A stretch of DNA of 64,000 nucleotides from Fodinibacter luteus (GTDB lineage: Bacteria; Actinomycetota; Actinomycetes; Actinomycetales; Dermatophilaceae): NCBI RefSeq assembly GCF_039541575.1, contig NZ_BAABGM010000003.1:186001-250000 (forward strand), given 5' to 3'. The notes below the pieces were generated by a model that saw nothing but the letters and a program-made list of their open reading frames with translations, was not told the origin of the DNA and did no database searches. Positions 50,229 through 58,255 of the stretch are shown here, in pieces. Made by a program: the position numbers and the translations under genes. Every line of letters begins with the position of its first letter. Within the stretch, counting starts at the first letter, position 1.

Positions 50229-51701
50229 TCAGGGGGGGTCGGCGACCTCGTCGACCCGCGCCGGCATGAGGGCCGCGGCCACGACGAGCAGCACCGCGAC
50301 CCCGACGGACACGACGAAGACGGCGTGGATCGCGGGCTCGAGCACCCCGGGCGGGAGCGAGTCGAGGTCGGTCGGCTGCGACCCGAGCCGGGAGCGCACG
50401 ACGGCGTTGGCGACCGCCCCGAAGGCCGCCACCCCGACCGCGCTGCCGACCGAGCGCGCGAAGAGGGTGGCGCTCGTGGCGACCCCGCGTCGCTGCCAGC
50501 CGACGGACGACTGGGCCGCGACGATCGACGGGCTCGCGGCGTACCCGAACCCCAGGCCCATGACGAAGTTGGGAGCCGCGAGGTGCAGCACCGAGCTCGA
50601 GCCGTCGACGGTGAGCAGCAGGGCCGCCCCCGCGAGCGCGATGACCGACCCGAGGAGGGTCGTCGCACGGAACCCGAAGCGAAGGTAGAGCCGGCCCGAG
50701 GTCGCGGCCGCGAGGGGCCACCCGATGGTCATGGCCGCGAGCGCGAACCCGGCGGCGATCGCGCCGGTGCCGAGCACACCCTGGGCGAAGAGGGGCACGT
50801 ACGACGTGAGGCCGAGCAGCAGCACGCCGACGACGAGGGAGGTGGCCATCGCGGCGCCGACGACCCGGTGCCGGAACACCCACAGCGGCAGCACCGGCTC
50901 GGCGGCCCGGCGCTCGACGAGCACGAAGGCCGCGAGCACGACGCCCGACCCGACGAGCAGCGCCACGCTGACCGGCGAGGACCACGCCCACAGCACCCCA
51001 CCCTCGAGCAGGGCCACGAGCAGGGCGACCGTGCCGACGAGGAGCAGGAGGGTGCCGAGCACGTCGAGCCGGGCCCGGGGGGCGGCCGGGTCGCGTTCGG
51101 TGCGCGTCTCGTCGAACCGGCGCCACAGCATCCACGCCGCGACCGCACCGAGCGGCAGGTTGACGAAGAAGATCCAGCGCCACGTGAGGTGGTCGGCGAA
51201 GATGCCGCCGAGCGTCGGACCCACGAGCGCGGAGACGGCCCACACGGCGGCGAGGTACCCCTGCACCGTGGCGCGCTCGGCGACCGAGTAGATGTCGCCG
51301 ACGATCGTCATCCCGATCGGTTGCACGGCGCCGGCGCCGAGACCCTGCACGAGCCGGAACGCCACGAGGCTCCCCATCGACCAGGCGAGGCCGCACAGCA
51401 GGGAGCCGAGCACGAACAGCCCCACGCCGAGGAGCATGACCGGCTTGCGGCCGACGAGGTCGGCGACCTTGCCGTAGATCGGCACCGAGACGGCCTGGGC
51501 CAGGAGGTAGACCGAGAACAGCCACGGGAACTGGCTCAGCCCACCGACGTCGCGCACGATGGCGGGGACGGCCGCGGCGAGGATCGTGGCGTCGATGGCG
51601 ACGAGCCCCGTGCTCACCATGACCGCGAGCAGCACGGGCCCCCGCTCGCTGCGCAGCCCGACGCCGGCACGGCTCACGGGCGCGTCGGGCGGGGCGGTCA
51701 C
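50229..51701 (-). CDS. MFS transporter, DHA2 (14-helix) multidrug-efflux type
   Basis: Encodes 490 residues with about 14 hydrophobic helices. The N-terminus LLAVMVSTGLVAIDATILAAAVPAIVRDVGG, the loop motif GKVADLVGRKPVM, and the motif C region WAVSALVGPTLGGIFADHLTWRWIFFVNLPLG are classic for EmrB/QacA proteins. GTG start at 51701; no clear ribosome site or -10 box, so the start is less certain. No adjacent regulator. Proton-driven export of drugs or metabolites is inferred from family. Confidence 0.87.
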   Translation of the reverse strand: MTAPPDAPVSRAGVGLRSERGPVLLAVMVSTGLVAIDATILAAAVPAIVRDVGGLSQFPWLFSVYLLAQAVSVPIYGKVADLVGRKPVMLLGVGLFVLGSLLCGLAWSMGSLVAFRLVQGLGAGAVQPIGMTIVGDIYSVAERATVQGYLAAVWAVSALVGPTLGGIFADHLTWRWIFFVNLPLGAVAAWMLWRRFDETRTERDPAAPRARLDVLGTLLLLVGTVALLVALLEGGVLWAWSSPVSVALLVGSGVVLAAFVLVERRAAEPVLPLWVFRHRVVGAAMATSLVVGVLLLGLTSYVPLFAQGVLGTGAIAAGFALAAMTIGWPLAAATSGRLYLRFGFRATTLLGSVIALAGAALLLTVDGSSSVLHLAAPNFVMGLGFGYAASPSIVAAQSSVGWQRRGVATSATLFARSVGSAVGVAAFGAVANAVVRSRLGSQPTDLDSLPPGVLEPAIHAVFVVSVGVAVLLVVAAALMPARVDEVADPP

Positions 51702-51823
51702 GGTCGGGCCAACCGGGCCGGGTGACGTGGCATTCCGCCGGGGGGTGGGGACACCGGATGCCGTGCCGGCTCGCGTCCCGGTGCCGTCCCGTGGCCGGCA
51801 GCCGCCACGGCGGGCTCACGGCA

Positions 51824-51829
51824 TACAGT
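51824..51829 (+). promoter_or_regulatory. -10 box of leaderless M20 peptidase gene
   Basis: TACAGT ends 7 nt before the ATG at 51837. Confidence 0.6.
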
Positions 51830-51836
51830 GCCGGGC

Positions 51837-53111
51837 ATGTCCGGCACGACGACGACCGCCGAACGCCGGGTGCTCGACGCGCTCGACGAGGCACAGCTCG
51901 TCGACACCCTCGTCGAGCTCGTCCGGGTCCCGAGCGTCACCGGGACCGACGCGGAGGCGGACCTGCAGCACACCGTGGCCCGGTGGTTCGAGGAGACCGG
52001 GCTCGAGGTCGACCTGTGGGAGCTCGACCTCGACGACCTGCGGGCCGACCCCGACTTCCCGGGCACCGAGGCTCCGAGGCTGGAGGGCCACGGCCTCGTC
52101 GGCACCGCCCCCGGTACGGGCGAGCCGGGTCTCGTGCTCCAGGGGCACGTCGACGTCGTGCCGGTCGGCGACCTCGCCCGCTGGCCCGGTGGCGACCCGT
52201 TCTCGGCACGCATCGACGGTGGGGTGCTCCACGGACGCGGGGCGTGCGACATGAAGGCCGGCCTGGCCGTCAACCTCGCCGTCGCGCGCGCCCTCCACCG
52301 CTCGGGGGTGCGCACCGAGCGCCGGCTCGCGCTCCACAGCGTCGTCAGCGAGGAGGACGGCGGGCTCGGCGCGTTCGCGACCCTGCGGCGCGGCCACCGG
52401 GGCGAGGTCGCCGTCATCACCGAGCCCACGAGTAGCCGGCTCGTCACGGCCAACGCCGGCGCGCTCACCTTCCGGGTCGAGGTGCCCGGCCGGGCGGCGC
52501 ACGGCAGCACCCGGCACGAGGGGGTGTCGGCCGTCGAGGCGTTCTGGCCGGTGCACCTCGCGCTGCGCGCGCTCGAGGCCCGGCGCAACACCGACCTTCA
52601 CCCGCTCTTCGGGGACAACCCGCTGCCCTACGGCATCTCGGTCGGCACCGTCCAGGCCGGCGACTGGGCGAGCTCGGTGCCCGACCTCCTCGTCGCGCAG
52701 GGGCGGATGGGCGTCCGGCTCGGCGAGGACCCCGTCCGGGCGCGGCTCGCGCTCGAGGAGGCGGTGGCGGATGCCGCGGCGGCCGACCCCTGGCTGCGGG
52801 ACCACCCGCCTCGGGTCACCTGGCCGGGCGGGCAGTTCGCCTCCGGCCGGCTCGCGGAGGGTCACCCGCTCGTCGGCGAGGTGGCGGGGGCAGTCGAGGC
52901 GGTCACCGGCACCCGGCCGGCCGAGGCGGCCGCCCCCTACGGCTCGGACCTGCGGCTCTACACCGGGGTCGGCGGCATCCCGACGCTGCACTACGGCCCG
53001 GGCGACGTCCGCCTCGCCCACGCGCCTCGGGAGTCGGTGCCCGTCGCCGAGGTCGTCGAGGTGGCCCGGGCGCTCGCACTCGTCGCGGCCCGCCGGCTCG
53101 GGGCGCACTGA
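51837..53111 (+). CDS. M20 family metallopeptidase (ArgE/DapE/ACY1 type)
   Basis: Encodes 424 residues. Metal and catalytic residues are visible in LVLQGHVDVVPVGD, GRGACDMKAGLAVN, VVSEEDGGLGAF and the dimerisation-domain motif GRAAHGSTRHEGVSAVEAF. This is the deacetylase/peptidase group including acetylornithine deacetylase and succinyl-diaminopimelate desuccinylase. The protein looks like the generic actinobacterial version without a fixed pathway. No arg or dap gene is near, so substrate is open. The start follows TACAGT by 7 nt. Confidence 0.87.
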   Translation: MSGTTTTAERRVLDALDEAQLVDTLVELVRVPSVTGTDAEADLQHTVARWFEETGLEVDLWELDLDDLRADPDFPGTEAPRLEGHGLVGTAPGTGEPGLVLQGHVDVVPVGDLARWPGGDPFSARIDGGVLHGRGACDMKAGLAVNLAVARALHRSGVRTERRLALHSVVSEEDGGLGAFATLRRGHRGEVAVITEPTSSRLVTANAGALTFRVEVPGRAAHGSTRHEGVSAVEAFWPVHLALRALEARRNTDLHPLFGDNPLPYGISVGTVQAGDWASSVPDLLVAQGRMGVRLGEDPVRARLALEEAVADAAAADPWLRDHPPRVTWPGGQFASGRLAEGHPLVGEVAGAVEAVTGTRPAEAAAPYGSDLRLYTGVGGIPTLHYGPGDVRLAHAPRESVPVAEVVEVARALALVAARRLGAH

Positions 53112-53214
53112 CCGGGTCCCGCGACGCCCCGGCTGCCGATCGTCGGCACGGTGTGGTGGGTCGTGGTCGCCGTGAGCAGAGTGTCGGCCGGTGGCCGGAA
53201 CCGGCCGGGGTGGG

Positions 53215-53220
53215 CACAAT
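53215..53220 (+). promoter_or_regulatory. -10-like box of leaderless reductase gene
   Basis: CACAAT ends 6 nt before the ATG at 53227; there is no ribosome site. Confidence 0.45.
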
Positions 53221-53226
53221 GCCGGG

Positions 53227-53778
53227 ATGGCCCGCCTGCGCTACACCGCGATCACCTCCCTCGACGGCTACGTCAACGACGCCGACGGGGGGTTCGACTG
53301 GGCCGCGCCCTCCGACGAGCTGCACGGCATCATCAACGAGCAGGAGCGGGAGGTGGGCACGCAGCTCCTCGGGCGGCGCACCTACGACGTCATGCGCTAC
53401 TGGGAGACCGCGCCCGGCGACGTGCCCGGACCGATGGGGGAGTTCGCGCGGATCTGGCGGGCCTGCGACAAGGTCGTGTACTCGCGGACCCTCGAGGACG
53501 TCACGGCGGCGCGCACCCGGCTCGAACCCGAGTTCGACCCGGTGGCGGTCGAGGCGCTCAAGGTCTCCAGCGTGCTCGACCTCGGCATCGGGGGGCCCAC
53601 CCTGGCCGCCGAGGCCTTCCGGGCCGGGCTCGTCGACGACGTGTACCTGTTCGTGCACCCCGTGCTCGTCGGCGGGGGCACGCGGGCCCTGCCGGACGGC
53701 ATCCGGCTCGACCTCGAGCTCGTCGCGCTCGACCGCGTCGGGGAGGTCGTGCAGGTCCACCACCGGGTGCGCGCCTGA
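53227..53778 (+). CDS. Dihydrofolate reductase/RibD C-terminal family protein
   Basis: Encodes 183 residues of the RibD_C (PF01872) fold. Opening strand RYTAITSLDGYVNDADGGFDW, LLGRRTYDVMRYW, VVYSRTL, and the cofactor-side IGGPTLAAEAFRAGLVDDVYLFVHPVLVGGG are characteristic. It probably binds NADPH, but this stand-alone group (YwjB/YyaP-like) has no proven substrate. Ends at a hairpin shared with a convergent gene. Confidence 0.87.
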   Translation: MARLRYTAITSLDGYVNDADGGFDWAAPSDELHGIINEQEREVGTQLLGRRTYDVMRYWETAPGDVPGPMGEFARIWRACDKVVYSRTLEDVTAARTRLEPEFDPVAVEALKVSSVLDLGIGGPTLAAEAFRAGLVDDVYLFVHPVLVGGGTRALPDGIRLDLELVALDRVGEVVQVHHRVRA

Positions 53779-53781
53779 GCC

Positions 53782-53850
53782 ACTGATGGCACATCACCCA
53801 CGTCCGGGTGCCCCTGACAGCCCTCTCGAGGTGGGTGACGTGCAATCAGT
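53782..53850. terminator. 20-bp-stem hairpin between convergent genes
   Basis: ACTGATGGCACATCACCCAC (53782-53801) pairs with 53831-53850 at 18 of 20 positions. The right arm covers the stop codon of the leftward DUF6328 gene. Confidence 0.75.
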
Positions 53851-54358
53851 CGGGCTCGTCCTCGGGGGAGGGCGGCGGGTTGCGCGGCGCGTCGTCGAGG
53901 CGGTCGGCGACCAGCGGCAGCACCCCCCACAGGCCGGTGAGCACCAGCAGCGCGACGCCCCCGGCCACCCAGCCCTGGGTGCGGCCCACGACGATGTCGA
54001 CGACGAGCAGCACGACGCCGGCGAGCGTGCCCGCGAGGGTGGCCAGCCCGGCCATCGCGAACCGGTTGGCCGACTCGACGAGCAGCTCGCGCCTCCGCTG
54101 CCGGAACAGCATGCGGTGGAACGCGACCGGGGCGACGACGAGCCCCGTCGTCAGCACCGACCCGGCGAGGACGGCGAGGTAGACCGCGCGCTGGAACGTC
54201 GTGAGCTCGTCGAACCGGCTCGAGAAGGGCACGGTGAGCAGGAAGCCGGTGAGGATCTGCACGCCCGTCTGGGTGACCCTGATCTCCTGGAGCAGCTCGT
54301 CCCAGTTGCGGGTCAGCGTCGCCTGCGAGGGCTGCTGCCCGTCGTCACTCGTGGCCAT
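53846..54358 (-). CDS. DUF6328 family membrane protein
   Basis: Encodes 170 residues. After a polar N-terminus with NWDELLQEIRVTQTGVQILTGFLLTVPFSSRF, the characteristic DUF6328 opening, come four hydrophobic segments and an acidic, Pro-rich C-terminal tail. GGAGG lies 4 nt before the ATG at 54358, much better than the longer upstream frame. Function unknown. Divergent from a GNAT gene with 57 bp between. Confidence 0.8.
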   Translation of the reverse strand: MATSDDGQQPSQATLTRNWDELLQEIRVTQTGVQILTGFLLTVPFSSRFDELTTFQRAVYLAVLAGSVLTTGLVVAPVAFHRMLFRQRRRELLVESANRFAMAGLATLAGTLAGVVLLVVDIVVGRTQGWVAGGVALLVLTGLWGVLPLVADRLDDAPRNPPPSPEDEPD

Positions 54359-54415
54359 CGGTCCTCCGCTCTCCGGCGAGCAGTCTAGGAACCGGGGGAG
54401 TGGAAGAGTGGGCGA

Positions 54416-55462
54416 GTGACCGACGCACACCTGACGATCGACGGGCTCCCGCCCGAGCTCACCGCCCGGGCGCCCCTCGCCCCGGACGTCCCCGAGGTCG
54501 TGGCCCTGCTCGCGGCCCACGAGCGCGTGGCCAAGGGCTCGCCCGGGGTCGACCCGCAGGCCGTGCTCGCCCAGGTCGCCGGCGTCGGCTCCTGGACGCG
54601 ACGGCAGGCCCTCGTGCACGACGCCGCCGGGCGCCTCGTGGCCTGGCTGTCCGTGCACGACCGGGCCGCCGGTCGCACCCTCGTCGAGGTCACGGTCAGC
54701 CCCGACCTGCCCCGCGACCGGGCCGACGAGCTCGCGGCGGCCCTCTTCGCCGCGGCCGAGCGCCATGCCGCCGACATCACGAGGATGCGTGGCCTGCCGG
54801 CCACGCTCATCGACTCCGGTGCCTACGCGGGCGACGCGCGCCAGCAGGCGTGGCTCGCGGCGGCCGGCTTCGGGCACACCCGCACGTGGCTGCAGATGAC
54901 GAGGCCGGTCACCCCGGACGAGGCGACGGGGCTGCCCGGCCCGCGCGAGGGTGTCACGGTCCGGCCGGTCGAGCGCCACGCGGACGGCCTGCCCGTGGCC
55001 AGGGACCTGCAGGAGGTCCACCGCGTGCTCGAGGAGTCGTTCCAGGACCACTTCAGCGCCTACCGCGAGAGCTTCCCCGAGTTCGTCATGCGGCTGCGCG
55101 AGGACCCCGGCCACCGCTGGGACCACTGGTGGATCGCCTCGGTCGACACCGACGAGGGCGTCCTGCCCGCCGGCGCACTCGTCTGCTCGGTGCTGCGGCC
55201 CGACGCGTCCGGGGTCGAGGGCAGCTACGTCGACTACATCGGCGTGCACCGGCGAGCCAGGGGGCGTGGCGTCGCGAAGTCGCTGTTGCACACGGTGATC
55301 TCGGATGCCGCCCGCCGTGGCCGACGCCGGGTGGGTCTCGAGGTCGACGCCGACTCCCCCACCGGGGCCGACGGCCTCTACACGGCGATGGGCTGGGTCA
55401 CCGACTACCGGACGCAGTCGTGGCACCGGGAGCTCGACCTGCGCGAGAGCCCCAGCGCGTGA
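54416..55462 (+). CDS. Tandem GNAT-domain acetyltransferase (MshD-like)
   Basis: Encodes 348 residues. The N-terminal GNAT copy is degenerate; the C-terminal one is intact with VDYIGVHRRARGRGVAKSLL (acetyl-CoA motif) and VGLEVDADSPTGADGLYTAMGW, the end typical of mycothiol synthase relatives. True MshD is about this length, but this protein lacks enough recognisable context to assign mycothiol synthesis. GTG start at 54416 with a GGAAGAG stretch upstream. Confidence 0.8.
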   Translation: MTDAHLTIDGLPPELTARAPLAPDVPEVVALLAAHERVAKGSPGVDPQAVLAQVAGVGSWTRRQALVHDAAGRLVAWLSVHDRAAGRTLVEVTVSPDLPRDRADELAAALFAAAERHAADITRMRGLPATLIDSGAYAGDARQQAWLAAAGFGHTRTWLQMTRPVTPDEATGLPGPREGVTVRPVERHADGLPVARDLQEVHRVLEESFQDHFSAYRESFPEFVMRLREDPGHRWDHWWIASVDTDEGVLPAGALVCSVLRPDASGVEGSYVDYIGVHRRARGRGVAKSLLHTVISDAARRGRRRVGLEVDADSPTGADGLYTAMGWVTDYRTQSWHRELDLRESPSA

Positions 55463-55465
55463 CGG

Positions 55466-56101
55466 TCAGCCCGAGGCGATGTCGACGACGAGCCGGGTCG
55501 GGTCGGTGAGCACCGTGACCCTGAACGGCCGCTCGCGGTCGTGGACCCCGATGAACGACTGCCCGTAGCCCTCGAACCCGCCGTAGATCGCGTTCGCCTC
55601 GGCGACGACCGTGCCCGCGAGCGTCGACGCGGACGCGTCGGGCGGCCGGCTGGAACCCGCGTCGGGGATGGAGACGGTCGTGACGAGCACCTCGAGGAAG
55701 GCGTCACCGCGCACCGCGACGACGTCGCCGCTGCCGTCGGCGGTCGGCTCGTCGACGTACCGCACCCGGTAGGTCGGGCGGCCGTCGCCCTCGAACTCCC
55801 ACACGACACGGTCGTACCCGGAGTGCCGACCGACCCGCACGATCCCGACGCCCCCGAGGTCGTCACCGAGGTCCGGGAAGGTGGGCGAGGCGGCGTCGTC
55901 GAGCGTGAAACCGGCCGGAACGGATGCCGGGGAGCCGGGGGTGGCCGTCGCCGGCGGGGTGCTCGGGGCGGGCGTGCTCGACGGGGGCGCCGACGCGCTC
56001 GACGCGGACGGGGTGGGGGTCGGTCGCTGCCCGTCGGTCGTGCACCCGACGAGGGCGAGCACCCCGAGCGACACGGCCACGACTCGCCGACTGCACCCCA
56101 T
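55466..56101 (-). CDS. AMIN-like domain lipoprotein
   Basis: Encodes 211 residues. The signal peptide ends in LVGC (lipobox Cys at about 20). A Ser/Thr/Pro/Ala-rich linker of ~45 residues follows. The C-terminal ~140 residues contain VGRHSGYDRVVWEFEGDGRPTYRVRYVDEP and TRLVVDIASG, the pattern of the AMIN-like domain found in actinobacterial lipoproteins. Probably faces the cell wall. AGGAGG lies 5 nt before the ATG. Convergent with the GNAT gene, only 3 bp apart. Confidence 0.78.
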   Translation of the reverse strand: MGCSRRVVAVSLGVLALVGCTTDGQRPTPTPSASSASAPPSSTPAPSTPPATATPGSPASVPAGFTLDDAASPTFPDLGDDLGGVGIVRVGRHSGYDRVVWEFEGDGRPTYRVRYVDEPTADGSGDVVAVRGDAFLEVLVTTVSIPDAGSSRPPDASASTLAGTVVAEANAIYGGFEGYGQSFIGVHDRERPFRVTVLTDPTRLVVDIASG

Positions 56102-56212
56102 GACGACCTCCTGCGTCGACGGTACCCCCGGGCGGTGACACGCACCCCGACGCGTCACCGTGACGCGGCGCGTCGTCCTCCGGAACCGCCCCCGGCCGAG
56201 GGGAACGGTCGC

Positions 56213-56218
56213 GATACT
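56213..56218 (+). promoter_or_regulatory. -10-like box of leaderless DUF389 gene
   Basis: GATACT ends 6 nt before the ATG at 56225; no ribosome site is present. Confidence 0.45.
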
Positions 56219-56224
56219 CACGGC

Positions 56225-57238
56225 ATGATCAACCGGCTGCGGGTCGCCGTGCTGCCCGAGAACCAGCGCCGCACCCTCGACGAGCTCACCGACGACCTCG
56301 ACCTGCGACACGGCGACGCCCGCGCGAAGCAGTCGGCGTTCTGGACGATGCTCGTGCTGTCCGCCACGATCGCCACCGCCGGCGTGCTCGCCGACTCGAC
56401 GGCCACCGTCATCGGGGCGATGATCATCGCCCCCCTGTCGACGCCGATCATGGGGATCGCCCTCGGCATCGTGAAGCGGGAACGGATGCGCGCCGGGCGG
56501 TTCGTCGTCGCGGGCGGCGTCGTCGTCGTGCTCCTCGGGGCCCTGGCCGCCCTCGTCGTGCCGGGCGGCATCGACCTGCTGGCCAACTCCCAGATCACCG
56601 GGCGCACGTCGCCGACGGTCCTCGACCTCGTCGCCGCGATCGCGACCGGCTTCGCCGGGGCCGTCGCGCTCTCCCGCCGTGACGTCGCGGCGGTGCTGCC
56701 CGGGGTCGCCATCGCGATCTCGCTCGTGCCCCCGCTCGCGGTCGTCGGCGTCTGCCTCGGCGAGGGTGCGGTGGGCTTGGCCCTCGGGGCCCTGCTGCTC
56801 TTCGTCTCCAACCTCGTGGCGCTCGTGCTCGCCGGGACGGTCCTGTTCGCCGCGCTCGGCTACTCCGCCGAGGCCGACCGGGCACGCCGGCGGGTCGGTG
56901 CCGCCCGCCGCACCTCCCTGACGATCGGGGTGGTGCTCGTCGCCGTCCTCGTGCCGCTCGCGGCGAACACGGCCGGGGTCATCCTCCTCCACTCGTGGTC
57001 CGCCCAGGTGCACACCGCCGCCGAGGACTGGGTGGCCGGGGTACCCGGCAGCGAGGTCACCTCCGTGGGCTTCGGGTCCGGCACCTTCCGCATCGACGTG
57101 CGCACGCCGGCCGACCTCCCCCCGACGCAGAGCCTCCTCGTCGCCCTCGACGACGCGCTCCCCGCCGGGTTCGGGGTCGTCGTCGACACGACGTACGGCG
57201 AGGAGGTCGAGGTCGGCACCACGGGGGCAGGGCGTTAG
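56225..57238 (+). CDS. DUF389 family membrane protein
   Basis: Encodes 337 residues. The core has the DUF389 signature SATIATAGVLADSTATVIGAMIIAPLSTPIMGIALG, then VALSRRDVAAVLPGVAIAISLVPPLAVVG and four or five more helices. The C-terminal ~80 residues form a soluble domain. Function unknown; sometimes listed as hydrophobic TIGR00341 protein. Independent leaderless promoter, divergent from the AMIN-like lipoprotein. Confidence 0.87.
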   Translation: MINRLRVAVLPENQRRTLDELTDDLDLRHGDARAKQSAFWTMLVLSATIATAGVLADSTATVIGAMIIAPLSTPIMGIALGIVKRERMRAGRFVVAGGVVVVLLGALAALVVPGGIDLLANSQITGRTSPTVLDLVAAIATGFAGAVALSRRDVAAVLPGVAIAISLVPPLAVVGVCLGEGAVGLALGALLLFVSNLVALVLAGTVLFAALGYSAEADRARRRVGAARRTSLTIGVVLVAVLVPLAANTAGVILLHSWSAQVHTAAEDWVAGVPGSEVTSVGFGSGTFRIDVRTPADLPPTQSLLVALDDALPAGFGVVVDTTYGEEVEVGTTGAGR

Positions 57239-57303
57239 CCCACCGGGCGACCGGCTCCCACGGCCCGCCCGCTCCGGACCTCCCGGCCACGAACGGGCCC
57301 GGC

Positions 57304-57331
57304 CGTCCTGGCGGAACCTCCCGGGAGGACG
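57304..57331 (+). terminator. Hairpin region after the DUF389 gene
   Basis: CCTCCCGGGAGG (57317-57328) is a perfect palindrome nested in a larger CGTCCT / AGGACG pair, 65 bp after the stop codon. Could terminate DUF389 transcription; weak evidence. Confidence 0.4.
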
Positions 57332-57410
57332 GGACACCGGGCCCTGTCGCCCGGGACGCCGTGCCCGACAGCGTTGGCGGCATCACCCACCGACGCAAGG
57401 ACACACCGCC

Positions 57411-58190
57411 ATGAGCACCACGAGCACCACCCAGGACCTCACCGAGGACCGTCACGGGGCCCGGCCGGCCGCGACGCCGACGACCTCGACGTCCGGCACA
57501 CCCACCGGCATCCGCGCCGGCATCCCCCCCGCCGACACCCCGACCTCGACCCGGCGCGGCTGGGCCTGGTCGGGCGTCGCCGCCGGGGTCGCCGGCATCG
57601 TGTCGATCGCGGCCTCGATGCGCGTCGACGCGGTCTATGCCGAGAACGTGTCCGGGGACCCGGATGCCGTCGTCGCCCGGCTCGCGGAGCAGACCGCCGC
57701 GATCCTCACCTTCCACACGGCGACGCTCGTGAGCCTGGCCCTCCTCGTCGTCTTCGCGGCGGGACTGCGGCGACGGCTCGCCGGCCAGCTGCCCTCGCGC
57801 AGCCTGCTCCCCGACGTCGCGGCGGCAGGCCTGGGCCTGGTCACCGTGGCCCAGCTGCTCGGCTCGGGCCTGACGACGGAGTTCGTGTTCGGGGTCGCCG
57901 ACCACGCGGCCGACCTCGTCCCCGAGGCCGCCGTGTTCTTCGGGCACTGGGTCGGCACGATCCCGTGGCTGTGGGTCGGGGCCGGGATCGCCGGTGTCGC
58001 CGTCTCCGTCGCCGCGCTGCGCCACGGTGCCGCCGCCCGCTGGGTCGGTGTGGTCGGGGCGGTCCTCGGCGGCCTGACGCTCGTGCTCGGGATCTCGCCG
58101 CTGCAGTACCTGGCGGGCATGGTCGGGCCGGTCTGGCTGCTCGTCACCGCGCTGGGCCTCGCCCTCGGCGACCGAGCGCGACGCGGCTGA
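57411..58190 (+). CDS. Hypothetical membrane protein
   Basis: Encodes 259 residues. A ~45-residue Thr/Ala/Pro-rich tail precedes six hydrophobic helices, with EQTAAILTFHTATLVSLALLVVFAAGLRRRL and LLPDVAAAGLGLVTVAQLLGSGL in the middle. I do not recognise a named family. AAGGA lies about 9 nt before the ATG. Directly upstream of a two-component system on the same strand, so it may be co-regulated. Confidence 0.7.
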   Translation: MSTTSTTQDLTEDRHGARPAATPTTSTSGTPTGIRAGIPPADTPTSTRRGWAWSGVAAGVAGIVSIAASMRVDAVYAENVSGDPDAVVARLAEQTAAILTFHTATLVSLALLVVFAAGLRRRLAGQLPSRSLLPDVAAAGLGLVTVAQLLGSGLTTEFVFGVADHAADLVPEAAVFFGHWVGTIPWLWVGAGIAGVAVSVAALRHGAAARWVGVVGAVLGGLTLVLGISPLQYLAGMVGPVWLLVTALGLALGDRARRG

Positions 58191-58255
58191 CCCCGGCCGC
58201 TGAGCCCACGACACCCGGGCGGACCGTCGTGACGCACCTCTATGCTCCCGTGACC

